Assembly (NCBI GenBank): GCA_035048815.1
Contig: JAUCBN010000042.1
Span: 10,757,501-10,821,500, forward strand
From: Abelmoschus esculentus
Taxonomy: Eukaryota > Streptophyta > Magnoliopsida > Malvales > Malvaceae
Length of the DNA stretch: 64,000 bases
Reading direction: 5' to 3'
Shown: in pieces, positions 32,596 to 44,000 of the stretch
Numbering within the stretch: the first letter of the stretch is position 1
Layout: each line of letters opens with the position of its first letter
The notes under the pieces: model-generated
What the model saw: the letters and a program-made list of their open reading frames with translations, nothing else
Databases searched by the model: none
Told to the model about the DNA's origin: nothing
Translations under genes and position numbers: made by a program

Positions 32596-33502
32596 TGATA
32601 AGTGCTCAAAAGTCTTATTTTTTATACCATTCTTCCAATCGATTATTGCTAGTAAAGAACAAATTTAATAGAAATAACGGATATTTCTAGTCATTTTCCA
32701 TACTTCAGCATCCGAATACTTAATACAAGAATTTATCTATTATTTGGTATAAAACAAATGCATCTGATGATTTTCTTTCTTAAGACAGGAAACTGTATCA
32801 TAGGAATTGCCAAGCAAAGAAGATGGATGCTAGAAACTGAAGCTGAAATGCAGATAAGTACCCGCCTCGGCAGCACATTGACCCCGCGGCAGCACCTAAG
32901 GCCGCGACAGCACCCGAAAAGACAAATGTCAATATGATAGGCAATTTGAAGAGAAAAATAAGGTGAACATTTTAAGAAAAGCGGCATAGAAATCAGAGCT
33001 GGGAAATACACGAAAAGACAATGTCAAAGGCCACATGGGAAAAGAATCCTAACAGGGATAAACTAGGAAATAAAATAAAGATCTTTCATTTACATACTTG
33101 TGTTTTACTCTAAGTTGTATTCCTACTTTGAATAGGATTGTTCTAGGCCAAGCCTATATAAACCATAGCCTATATAGAGAGGAGGATATCTTGAAATCAA
33201 GTTTCATAGAAAACCCTAAACTCCTCCATCAGCCTCTAGGGTTTAGGTGAAGGTTGTCGAGTATTTGTGAGAAGAGATTGTACTTCGTTTCTTATTTCAA
33301 TGCAATAAAATATCAAGTTTTGCTTTCTTTGCCATTTATTATTCTTGCATTCAAGCTCGAGAGAGAAGTTTGTGAGTAACCCATTTATCTAATATCGAGA
33401 GAGTTAAGTTCATGAAAGGAATAAGTACGACGTTTCAATCAAGAAATACTAACTCAATATAGAGATAGGTTAGAATTTCAGCGGCTAAAAGAAGTGTGGG
33501 AT
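32596..33502 (+). repeat. E 3' LTR, interrupted by A
   Basis: Matches the E 5' LTR from TGATAAGTGCTC through TATATAAA (33155-33162) to CAGCGGCTAAAAGAAGTGTG, where element A starts at 33503. The remaining roughly 500 bp are not found at the other end of A. Confidence 0.85.
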
Positions 33503-35355
33503 TGTGATAACTCCACAAAAAGGCTATATTTTAGGCCTTTTTACATAAGTTATTGAGTGTCCTTAGGCTCATATAGATTCATTTAGTTGCATTTAGGTTC
33601 ATGACATTGCATATAGTCTTTTAGATATGCCTTGATATTTTGAGGCGGTAATAGATGCTATTTAATGGGAAGGTAGTTCTTTTTAGTGGTGTTGTATAGG
33701 TAAAGCAAAACGAAAGTTGAGGCAATTTCTCATGGCATTCTCAGAAGGATGAAAAAAGGAAAATGTCATGGCAAAGCTAAAGAACTCCTGGGCTGAGCTA
33801 AACGATAAAGAGATATTTTGATAACAGTGACAGTTGATGCTACCACAGCCGATCGGGACAACTACAACTGGCTACAGCCACCTCAATAGAGGACCATAGA
33901 GAATATGGACTGTATGCGAGCCACGTCAATAGGGGACCACTGTCACCTCTACTAGTCCTACAGAAATGTCAGGACAAAAATGAAGGCAAAAATGGACTTT
34001 TGCACATCTTTTAGGGTTTTCACCCTCTTTTAAAGACATGGTGACCTACACAAGAAAGAGACTTTTTCGGGAGAACAAAATACAAAAAAAGAGGCACCTT
34101 TTGTGGTGGTCTTTGCGGCGGTGGAAAGCTCCCACCTTTCTCCTCCAACCTTCCGGCTAAAGGGACCTCCATTGACAGAACTCGACGGGAGTGGTGTGCT
34201 AAGTACCCGAGAGGGGCTAGCACACCAAGGCGTCCATGGTGGTTGAAGAGCCGATGGCGGTGCACACTGAGGGTGTCTTCTAGTCCTCCTTCCTTGTTTT
34301 ATTTCTTTTATATTTTTATGAGGATGAATGTTAGATATTTCAGTTTAATGTGGATGATTATTCATAATATTTAGCTCCATCATATAACCTTGTTTCGGTG
34401 GTAGCTTTTATGGATGATTAACTTTTGTTTATATTTAATATATTACATTCTAAGTGTTTGTATATTTGCTTTGCTCATTGTTGGTAATCATTTAAACTTT
34501 TTAAGAGGCATGAGAGTGTCCATGGTTTAGATACATGTTAGAGCATTCAAAAGAGGCGTAACTATAGATCCTTAGATCATCCGAGAGGAGCTAAAGGAGA
34601 ATCTACGTGAGCAATGGGTTCTAGAATTCAAAGAGGGCCCAGTTGGATCCTAGAGCACTCGAGAGAGGCGTAGATGAAGGCTTCAACGACTAAAAGGAGG
34701 GTGCTTTATCGATAGGCTAAGGTGTCATTCGCGTGACAGACAAGAATACCATGGTATTTTAGTTTGTTAGGTTCCTATGACTCAAGAGAGCAAGAATATT
34801 TTAGAAACCTTTGTCGATTAAGTATACACCATAGCAGCTATATGTTAGGTAGGGGTAAGGGGTAGGAAACCATAGAAGCCACCATCAGTCATTCCCTAGA
34901 GAGTTCATAAATAGAGGAGTAGTACAATACATTGCTTAACGTGTTCTTGCATCCTGTTTTTGCCCTTACATTCATAATTTACTTTATTTTACTTTGCTTA
35001 CCATCTTGTAATCATTCTGCTATACACTCATATACAACCTTCATACATCCACGTTGCCATCATCATCCATTCTACTTTGCCTTGGCAAATTTTAGTTGCT
35101 TGCACTCTAGAATTGTCATAGCATTTCCATCTTACACCTTCATCGTACATATCTATTTTCTTGTGTTTATATCTTTATTTTTGTTTTCTTTTTAGTGACA
35201 ACCCTTTTTGGCTTGGAAAATTTGACTGCACACTTTATTCTAGATCCTCGTGAGAAAGATACTCACTCACCCTATTATTACTTGCATGACTGTGTATACT
35301 TGCACATATATGTGTGTTCACATACATCAATTATAGCACTACCCAAGACACACTA
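33503..35355 (+). repeat. A 5' LTR
   Basis: Begins TGTGATAACTCCAC and ends ..GACACACTA (CA mutated to TA; the 3' copy has CA). TATA-like CATAAATA at 34906-34913. Contains TGTCATGGCA at 33764. Short frames inside (for example 34932-35195) also occur in the 3' LTR and are not genes. Confidence 0.9.
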
Positions 35356-35361
35356 ATTTTT

Positions 35362-35379
35362 TGGCGCCGTTGCCGGGGA
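35362..35379 (+). other. tRNA-Asp primer-binding site (A)
   Basis: TGGCGCCGTTGCCGGGGA, six bases after the LTR. It is complementary to the 3' end of plant tRNA-Asp including CCA, the primer used by Athila-type elements. Confidence 0.92.
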
Positions 35380-35482
35380 CCTTTCTATCTAAAGTTTGTC
35401 ATTTTTGTTTTGGCATTTTTGTTTTGCTTAGTTTATTCTTCTAGTTCAGTTTTACTTGTTTATTTGTTTTTCTTTTTAGTGC

Positions 35483-36868
35483 ATGTCCAAACGGTCTACT
35501 GACGGACCTCTCTATCCTATAGTGCCTGAAATTGAGCGTTTGTTTCATCAAAGAAGGCGTACTCACCATACAACTATGGACCCACCAGTTCAGGACCCAA
35601 TAGTTCAAAATGTCGGGGCAAATCAGCACGCTACCGCACCTAGACCGAGTGCTATTAGGGATCATTTAAATCTTATCTTATATGATCTTAATCCTAGTAT
35701 CATGGAACCAGAAATTATAGCTACATATTTCGAACTTAAGCCTGTAATGTTAAACATACTTAACTCGATTGGGCAACTTGGAGGTATGGAGCATGAAGAT
35801 GCAAGGCAACATATCAGGGCATTTTTAGAAGTTTGTGACTCATTCCGTCAACAAGGAGTTCATGAGGATGTGTTGAAGCTCAAGCTATTTCCTTATTCTC
35901 TATATGGTCGAGCAAGGGGATGGTTCAGTGGAGTACCATCCGGATCGATGGAGTCATGGGCTGATCTATGCAAGAGCTTTTTGCTACGGTATAATCTTCC
36001 AAATCTCAACACTCAACTTCGAATTGACATTGCTTTTTTTTGCCAAGGTGACAACGAGTCAATGTGCGAATGTTGGGATCGATACAAGGGACTGCTTCGC
36101 AAGTGTACAAATCATGGATTTCAAGATTGGACTCAAGTTGTAATGTTCTACAACGGAGTCAATGCACCAACGAGGATGATGCTAAATGCCTCGACAAGTG
36201 GAACTTTGTCAGACAAATCACCCGAGGAGGCATTTGACATTCTTGATAGAATTGCCAATAATGACTATCAATTTTCTTCTACAAGACTTGGAACCGGGAG
36301 GAAGGCTTAAGGGACATTTGAGCTTGATGTGAAAGACTCACTATCCGCCCAACTCTCAGCTATCACCAATATGTTGAAGAACATTCAACATTCCAATGAA
36401 GTAAAGGAAGTAAAGATGGTCAGTTCAGCATGTCTGATATGCCATGACAATCATCACGAGAGTGAGTGCTCAAGAACCTATGAGACAACAAATTATGTGA
36501 GCAACTTCAATCGAAGCAACAACAATCCCTACTCGAACACCTACAATCCAGGATGGAGACAGCATCCGAACTTTTCATGGGGAAAACAAGAACCCGACAA
36601 TCCTAATCCCCCAGCGCGGAACCAAAATCAACACGAGCCCCATAATTTTCAACCAAATATGCCCTGGTATAATCAGAGCAAGGGGGCTACATCATCATCT
36701 AATATCAATTCTTTAGAGGCAATTATGCAAGATTTTATTCCAAGTACCAAGACGATGGTTCAAGAGCATACAATTGCCATCAAGAACCAAGGTAATCTAT
36801 TGCAAAGCCACATTGCTTCGTTGCGAAATTTGGAAAGTCAGGTTGGCCAAATTGTCACGACATTATAG
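35483..36868 (+). pseudogene. gag (A), interrupted by stop codons
   Basis: ATG at 35483, three bases after a T-rich CTTTTTAG. Residues about 75-230 form the capsid-like gag domain: EIIATYFELKPVMLNILNSI, EDARQHIRAFLEVCDSF, VLKLKLFPYSLYGRARGWF, SMESWADLCKSFLLRYN, and MFYNGVNAPTRMML. A TAA at 36308-36310 interrupts the frame; it reopens at 36311 with a zinc knuckle CLICHDNHHESEC at about 36431-36469 (C-X2-C-X3-H-X4-C, one residue shorter than the usual CCHC). After asparagine/proline-rich sequence (YNPGWRQHPNFSWG) and a coiled region, a TAG at 36866 separates it from protease, same frame. Gag would package the RNA into particles; this copy cannot make it whole. Confidence 0.9.
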
Positions 36869-38227
36869 GAACGTCAGTCTGGACGTCTGCCGAGTGATAC
36901 TGAAGTCACTAAGCCACATGGTAAAGAGCACTACAGCGCAACCACACTCAGAAGTGGTACTCAACTTAATCAGCAAGATAAGTTTGGGGGGAAGAAGTCT
37001 GAATATTCCCTACCAGAACCTGTGCAAGAAGAAATGCCTGAGCAAAATCTTGAGGAAAAGGACCAGGAGGAAGGTTTGACAAAGGAACCTGCCGATGGAG
37101 TGAGCAGAAATGCCACGGCAAAACCAGTTCCTACACCACCAGTGGAAGAAGTTAGATCCTCACCACCCTTTCCCCAGAGGCTTAAGAAGCACAACGATAA
37201 AATTCAGTTTAAAAAGTTTGTGGACAAGTTAGATCAGCTATACATAAATGTCCCGTTATTGGAGGCAATTGACCAGATGCCCACTTACGCTAAATATTTG
37301 AAGAAAATAGTCGTGAAGAAGCGTAAAGTGGAGAAGTTTGAGACAATTTCGACGAAAAAAGAATATTGCTCTGCCTTGAGTAATCTACCATCAAAGAAGA
37401 AGGATCCGGGCAGCTTCATTATTCCTTGTGCCATTGGAGAAAAGTTTTTTGGGAAAGCACTTTGTGATCTTGGATCGAGTGTTAATCTTATGCCCAAGTC
37501 AATTTTCGTGAAGCAAGGCATGGGAGATGCGAAACCTACATTCATCATCTTGCAGCTAGTTGATCGTTCCCATGTGAGACCTGAGGGAAATATCGAAGAT
37601 GTCATAGTGAGGGTGGACAAGTTCGTTTTTCCAGTCGGCTTTTTCATACTTGATTGCGAGGCTGATGCTAATACACTTATCATCTTAGGGAGGCCTTTCC
37701 TAGCAACCGGTCGTATTCTCATTGATTGTGAGAAGGGTGAGCTCACAATGCGTGTAGCAAATCAAAGATTGACCGTGAACATCAAGAATTCGCTCAAGTA
37801 CATGGATGACTCTGAAAAATGCCAGAGCATTTTGGAAGCGGATTATGAGCAATCTACAGAAGCAGATCAATTTTGCCACAACAATTTCGTAAAGCTAGAT
37901 GAGTATGAAGAGCTCATTAATGAAGAAGGGGAAGAAGCTAACGAACCTTCATTGGAGGAACATCAATCTAGTCTGTTGATAGCTAGAAACAGTTCAAGCT
38001 TTGAATCGCTCGATTTCGAGGAATTCAGTCCTCCTAAGCCTTCATTACTCGATGCACTAAAGCTGGAGCTAAAAATTTTGCCACAACATTTGAAATATGC
38101 TTATTTGGGTGAAAATGAGACCCTGCCAGTTATTATTTCTGCAAACTTAAATTCAGACCAAGAGAGAAGTCTACTTGTTGTTTTGTCACAGCATAAACGA
38201 GCGATAGGATGGACCATGGCGGCTTAA
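36869..38227 (+). pseudogene. Protease region of A (same frame as gag)
   Basis: Frame 37022-38227 (401 codons) begins with an acidic linker, then SSPPFPQRLKKHNDKIQFKK, DPGSFIIPCAIGEKFFGKA and the active site ALCDLGSSVNLMPKS with D149 of this frame. The flap/substrate part contains HVRPEGNIEDVIVRVDKF and the C-terminal IILGRPFLATGRILIDC. The D-L-G active site is the Athila form of retropepsin. The linker to RT contains LKYAYLGENETLPVIISANL. The frame ends at 38227 just after GWTMA, where a one-base shift leads into RT. Confidence 0.88.
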
Positions 38228-39123
38228 AGGGGATCAGTCCTACCATCTATATGCATAAGATACTTCTGGAAGAATGCCATGGCAAATCTGTTGAGCCGCA
38301 GCGTAGACTCAACCACATCATTAAACAAGTTGTTATGAAGGAGATTCTTAAATGGCTTGATGCTGGAGTTATTTACCCAATATCGGACAGTTCATGGGTA
38401 AGCCCGGTTCAATGTGTGCCAAAGAAAGAGGGCACGACCGTGGTGAGCAATAAGGACAATGAGCTATTACCGACGAGAGTAGTGACCGGTTGAAGGATTT
38501 GTATGGACTATCGTAAGCTCAATAAAGCTACAAAGAAGGACCACTTTCCTCTATCCTTCATTGACTAAATGTTAGATCGCTTGGCGGGCAAAGCTTACTA
38601 TTGTTTCTTGGATGGACATTCGGGTTATAATCAAATAACTATCGCACCGGAGGACCAAGAGAAGACCACTTTCACTTGTCCTTATGGCACTTACGCTTTT
38701 CGAAGGATGCCCTTTGGATTGTGTAATGCCCCGACAACTTTCCAGCCTTGCATGCAAACTATCTTCTCCGATATGGTTGAAGACTCTCTTGAGATTTTTA
38801 TAGATGACTTTTCTGTTTCTAGAGACAGTTTCCAGAAATGTCTTGGCAATTTAGCAAAGGTCATGAAGCGATGTGAAGAGGTTGACCTTGTGCTGAATTG
38901 GGAGAAATATCACTTCATGGTGATGGAAGGTATTGTGTTGGGCCATAAGATCTCACACAAAGGCATTGAGTTAGACAGAGCTAAGATTGAGGTAATCGAG
39001 AAGCTATCACCACCAACAAATGTCAAGGGTATAAGAAGTTTCCTTGGACACGTGAGATTTTACCAGAGATTCATCAAGGATTTCTCCAAGATCTCCAAGC
39101 TCTTGTGCATGCTGTTGCAGTAG
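38209..39123 (+). pseudogene. Reverse transcriptase domain (A)
   Basis: Starts with EECHGKSVEPQRRLNHIIKQ, then KEILKWLDAGVIYPISDSSW, VSPVQCVPKKEG, a stop at 38491, YRKLNKATKKDHFP, a stop at 38566, YYCFLDGHSGYNQI (first catalytic D) and FIDDF at 38797-38811 (YxDD box in its F-I-D-D form). MPFGLCNAPTTFQ and SFLGHVRFYQRFIKDFSKIS follow. Stops also at 39121 and 39127. Would copy RNA to DNA; inactive here because of stops. Confidence 0.92.
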
Positions 39124-39135
39124 AACTAGCCTTTT

Positions 39136-39834
39136 GTGTTCGATCAAAAATGTCATGACGCTTTCACAGACCTGAAACAAAGCTTGATCACTGCACCAAT
39201 CGTTGTTCCCCCAAATTGGACACTATCGTTCGAGCTGATGTACGACGCGAGCGACTACGCCGTGGGAGCAGTCTTGGGGAAGCGTCAAGGTAAAATTTTT
39301 CATGTTGTTTATTATGCTAGCCGTACTTTAAATGATACACAACTTAACTATACTACCACCGACAAAGAGCTACATGCCGTGGTATTTGCATTTGATAAGT
39401 TTAGGTCATACTTGATAGGAACTAAAGTCATTTTTCACACCGATGACTCAGCAATTAAGTACTTAGTGACTAAAAAGGATGTCAAACCTAGGCTCATTAG
39501 ATGGATACTGTTGTTGCAAGAATTTGGTTTACAAGTGGTAGAAAGGAAGGGAACCGAGAACCAAGTTATTGATCATCTTTCTAGGCTAGAAGTTAACCCG
39601 GAATGTCATGACAAAATTGATATACACGATGAATTTTCTGATGAGAAAATTCTTTATGCCACGACAATTCCATGGTATGCTGACCTTGCTAATTTTCTCG
39701 TTAGTGGTGTTTTCCCTTTTGACATGATTAGCCAGGGAAGGAAGAAATTCAGACACAACGCGCGGTCATATTTCTGGGATGAACCGTACCTGTTCGAGTG
39801 GAAAATCAAATTATCCAAAGATGTGTGCCTGTAG
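39136..39834 (+). pseudogene. RNase H domain (A)
   Basis: LMYDASDYAVGAVLG carries the first catalytic Asp, TTDKELHAVVFAFDKFRSYL the Glu and FHTDDSAIKYL the next Asp (usually HTDHSA). RLIRWILLLQEFGLQVVERK and ENQVIDHLSRLE close the domain. The frame then enters the spacer before integrase and shifts at about 39800. Confidence 0.9.
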
Positions 39835-40990
39835 AAGAGCAACATGATATCCTGCATCACTGTCACACAAGCCCATGTAAAGGTCACTTTGGAAGGATGA
39901 TGACTACTGCAAAAGTCCTCAAATCAGGTTTTTATTGACCTACCTTATTCAAAGATGCCCAAGCATTTTACCAAGCCTGCGACCAATGCTAGAAAACTGG
40001 GAACATCTCCAGACGGCATGAAATGCCACGAAAAAATATATTGGAGGTCGAGTTATTTGACGTATGGGGTATAGACTTTATGGGACCATTCTCATCCTCA
40101 TTTGGAGATCTATACATCCTTTTGGCGGTAGACTATGTGTCTAGATGGGTTGAAGCCATTGCAACACCAAGGAACGATGCAAAGACAATGCTTAAATTTT
40201 TGTATAAGCACATTTTCACAAGATTTGTGTGCCAAGGGCTACCATCAGTGATGAAGGCACCCATTTTGACAACAAGTTAATTGCCAAGGCATTACAAAGA
40301 TATGGGGTGCGACACAAAATTTCCACGACATATCATCCCCAAAACAATGGGCAAGCCGAGGTTTTCAACCGTGAAATCAAGCAAATTTTGGAAAAAATGG
40401 TGAATCTGAGAAGGAAGGATTGGTCACCAAAGCTTGATGAAGCGTTGTTGGCGTACCGAACAGCTTTCAAAACCCCACTAGGGATATCTCCATTTAAGTT
40501 AGTCTTTAGCAAATCTTGTCACCTCCCGGTCGAACTAGAGCATAGGGCTTATCGGGCAATCAAGAAACTCAATTTGGACGCCGATTTAGCTGGTGAGAGA
40601 AGACTTCTAGAGTTGAATGAGATAGAGGAATTCAGGACCCAAGCTTATGAGAATGCTAAACTCTACAAGGAGCGAATCAAGCGATGGCATGATCAAGCAA
40701 TTTTGCCAAGACATTTCCATGCGGGATAACAGGTGCTCCTATTCAATTCAAGGCTGAAGCTCTTCCCTGGGAAGTTGAATCAAGGTGGTCCAGGCTATTT
40801 GAGATTCACCATGTATACCCCTATGGAGCTATAGACATCAAGAATCCAGAAGACGGGACAATTTTTAAAGCTAATGGACAGCGTCTGAAGATTTACACTG
40901 GAGCCCACGTGATGCGAGATAAACCTATAGCATATTTGATAGATGCATGACATACTGAAATGTCATGGCATTTTCTGTTTACTCTTGTTC
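39790..40990 (+). pseudogene. Integrase (A)
   Basis: A shifted frame gives an HHCC-type zinc region, CVPVEEQHDILHHCHTSPCK through CDQC (39815-39990, with stops). The core starts ELFDVWGIDFMGPF (first catalytic Asp, about 40050) and shifts again near 40225 into ISDEGTHFDN (second Asp) and NNGQAEVFNREIKQILEKM (Glu, about 40360). RTAFKTPLGISPFKLVF and a basic C-terminus follow. A stop at 40727 and a frameshift precede WSRLFEIHHVYPYGAIDIKN and ANGQRLKIYTG, the C-terminal domain, ending at about 40948. All three catalytic residues are visible but in broken frames. Confidence 0.9.
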
Positions 40991-41570
40991 ATAAATAAAT
41001 AATCGTTAAGTTTGTTTTATTTGCTTTAATTTGTTTAATCCTTTTTAATCCTTTCTTTTAATCTTTTTTAGGTTATTTTACACTCTTGGAGGCTGACGGC
41101 TGAAGGAAAAAGAAGGAGAAAAGTAGGAAACCCTACTTAGAAACTTTGGGCAGCAAAAGACAAAAGGATGAGCCTTTTACTTATTTTATTTTGAATTTCA
41201 AATTCAAACCTCTCTCTCTCCTATTAAAAAAACCTGACACCTTTATTCTCCACCACCAATTAACCCCCGCCACACGTCTCTAGCCCACAACCCCATTAAG
41301 ATAATAAAGGTTTCACCTTTAGTATTTTTACCTTCATCTTCTTCTTCCCACAAAACTCTCTATAGCCGAAAACCAACTCCTCCATTAAAGAAAGTTTCAA
41401 GCATTCTCACTTTGCCTCCTTTTTTTTCACTCAAAGATGGTACACACGAGACCCTTAGGATCTGTACCACCCCTCCTTCCGTTTTGGTGGACCAAGCGGT
41501 GGGAGAAAGATTCAAGAGCTTCAAGAATTGAAGAATTTTATTCGAACTAGGCTTCAATATCTCCGATGAG
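40991..41570 (+). other. Region between integrase and ORF3 (A)
   Basis: T-rich tract ending CTTTTAATCTTTTTTAG at about 41070 looks like a polypyrimidine tract and 3' splice site. The rest is a leader (ATCTTCTTCTTCCCAC near 41340) with an ORF3 N-terminal remnant from about 41480 (ERFKSFKN, stop, then FELGFNISDEMGP in frame with 41571), so ORF3 probably began upstream. Confidence 0.5.
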
Positions 41571-42989
41571 ATGGGACCAGAGGTGAAGGATGTCGTGGCG
41601 CAACACCATTGGGAGAAGTTCGCCGCCCATCCAGGCTCCGTCAATGCTACCCTAGTGCGCGAATTTTACGCCAATATCCATAGTCCAGACCAGAAATCTA
41701 TTTATGTTTTGGGCAAAAACATTCACTTCACCAACACCGCTATCAACCGATTCTTCAAGATTACCCAAGGAGTGGACCGCCACGCCAAAAAGGAAGAAGA
41801 GGTTGATTATGAAACCTATCAAGGAGTGAAGGAAGATTTATGTCTACCCGAGACCGAGTGGAATGGTCAACAAGCGACAAGGCACACGGTGAACCGAGAG
41901 TCTTTACTTCCCAACGCCCAATTATGGAACCACTTTTCTAGATACAAGTTGATGCCTACCTCGCATCACACCATTGTGAGTTTGCCCCGCCTTATGCTGT
42001 TACATTCTATTTTCTATGGTTGCCCCATATATATAGGGAGGATTATTGTGCAAGAGACACACGCTTGTTGGAAGAGACCCAAGAGCACCCTTATATTCCC
42101 AAACCTAATCACGGCTTTGTGTTGGAAAAAGAATGTTCCGGAAGATCAATGCGATGAGATTTTAGAAGGAATGAAAGGGTTATCTGCAGAGAAGGTAACA
42201 ACTTTAATGGGAAACATAAATGAGCCCGGAATCTTTGCATGTTGCTGCTGCTAGAGGAAGAGCCCCATTCTATAAAGATGAGGCATTGGAGCTATCCAAA
42301 AATGCCATGGCAAAAGTGGATGACTTTTCCAAGGATCTCAAAGAATTCTTCCTCTACACGAGGAAAGAGACGAAGTCATCAAAGCTTACCTGGAAGAGCT
42401 ACTTCCTCCGCTCGATCAAGAATTTCCTGTTTCCCTGGACTCAATATTGCCCACTGCAACAGAAAATGCCACGGCATTTACAGCTGCTTCAACACCGACC
42501 AGGCAAGCTGCACCTGATCTAAATCAGGTACCATCACCAGCTAAGTCGTCTGAAGAGGTACGACCAATAGAGCCAAAGACCGAGGAGCAAGCTCAGGAAG
42601 CGCAGTCACCTGCTCGAGAACAAACTCCTGAAAATGTCATGGCATTTTCAGAAGAGCAAGTCCAGAGTCAAGATCAACTGGACCCCACTGCTGAAAAAGA
42701 CCATGGAGCCAGTTTCATTTCTTCACTTTTTGAAGACCCGCCCGCACCACCCACACAACAAGAAGAACACCAACCAGCAGTCCCTACAGTTGATTCAACT
42801 ATGCCCTCTCCTACGAGGAAGAAATCCAAGCGCAAACTCAAAATGTCAGTTGGAAAACAACCCACCCCACCTTTAGCTGCTAGTAAGTCAAAATCACGAG
42901 GAGCCGATGCCGAGACTGACCCTGAAGGCAGCCCACCCCCATTGAAGCGCCAAACATCGCACCGAATTGCCACCACACCACCCGAGTAG
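41571..42989 (+). pseudogene. ORF3 (putative plant transposon protein), A copy
   Basis: 41571-42254 encodes VVAQHHWEKFAAHPGSVNA, LVREFYANIHSPDQKSIYVL, GKNIHFTNTAINRFF, KEDLCLPETEWNG, AQLWNHFSRYKLMPTSHHT and LMLLHSIFYGCPIYIGRIIV. This is the same order as B ORF3 and the plant 'putative transposon protein' domain. It shifts frame near 42230, continues with an amphipathic region (42235-42440), then at about 42440 shifts to a proline/glutamate-rich tail (42447-42989) with basic PTRKKSKRKLK near 42811-42843. No signal peptide or membrane segment. Known only as the Athila 3' ORF; the env label is not supported here. The C-terminal basic cluster suggests nuclear entry. Confidence 0.82.
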
Positions 42990-44000
42990 ACAAGGTAAAT
43001 ATCATTGTATTTCATTTCATTGTATTGCATTTAACATATTTTAATTTTTTTAGTTGCATTGAGGATAATGCTCGCCTCAAGTTTGGGGGAGGTATCGTTC
43101 TTTACTCTAATTCATGTGCATGATAGCAGTAGTTGTAGAACTATTCCATGACATCTGTGAAAGTTTAGATTAAGTTTTCAGTGTTATAGTTAATGATGCC
43201 CGATGATGATATACCTTATATGGTCAGAAATAGAATTGAATATGCATGACTTGGGATTTGAATATAACTTGCTTTAGGATTTGGTTGTTTGTGATTATTT
43301 TATTGTTACACGAGTGTATGTTCTCCATGCTTAGGGAAGTTAGAAAATTTTTATAGAATGAAAACTTGAATAGCTCAGCATGCTTTTATGAATTGTTTTG
43401 TTAATAGAGAAACCCCAATAGTTTAGTATTAAAAGTTAAGAATAAATACCTAGATATATCTATAGAGGGATACTCCTCTATGCCATGTCATTTCCATGTG
43501 CATATGAGTTACTGAAAGAGGCATAGGGTGACGCTACACTTTTAACTTACCATGGTATTGCTTGGATAATGCGTTTAAATAAATGGCAGCTATGGAATGA
43601 GTAGAAGGTAGTGTGACAGGCTGGCTCCCCTCGTAGCAGTTTGTTGGCATTTTCTATTATGTATAAAAAAAGCGAATATATATATACTTGGGGAGTATTA
43701 AAAACGTGCTTTAATTAACAGACATGCTCTGCTAGAATAGTGAACATTCCTTAGAATTTTTCTAAGTTAATTAAGTATGGAAAGGATACACTCACTCACA
43801 CACACACTCACTCACATCCGACCTGGTCCTAGGGTAGTGTTCTTGCAATTTCCTCGAGTTTTATATGTTTTTGCCATGACATTTTCTGAGGGCTGAAACT
43901 CTGACCTATTGCTTACCTAGATTTTGACAATGTCATGGCATTATTTATCTGCTAGCTGTTATCCATTGCTTGGGGACCAACAAAAGCTTAAGTTTGGAGG
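42990..44000 (+). other. A 3' UTR with polypurine modules
   Basis: No gene. GCATTGAGGATAATGC then AAGTTTGGGGGAGG (43056-43093) is the internal hairpin/polypurine module. A hairpin ATAGAGG, loop GATACT, CCTCTAT lies at 43462-43481. TGCCATGACA (43872) and TGTCATGGCA (43931) palindromes occur. ATTGCTTGGGGACCAACAA and AAGTTTGGAGG (43990-44000) end it as the terminal polypurine tract. Confidence 0.7.
43990..44000 (+). other. Terminal polypurine tract (A)
   Basis: AAGTTTGGAGG directly before the 3' LTR start TGCGATAACTCC at 44001. Confidence 0.8.

Larger units (their letters stand above)
29243..33502 (+). mobile_element. E: miniaturised Athila-like element
   Basis: 5' LTR 29243-30657, primer site 30664-30681, then about 1.9 kb holding only a gag start and an ORF3 end, a 3' UTR with six hairpins, a duplicated polypurine/LTR junction, and a 3' LTR (32596-33502) interrupted by element A. 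The LTR starts like B (TGATAAGTGCTCAA) and shares its second half with B, but its first third differs, so E is a sister family. All enzymatic domains are gone. Confidence 0.8.

Noticed and set aside
34932..35195. Hydrophobic ORF MLNVFLHPVF.. in A 5' LTR (also at 45430)
   Set aside because: Both copies are LTR sequence and the second is shorter and shifted; no support for a protein.
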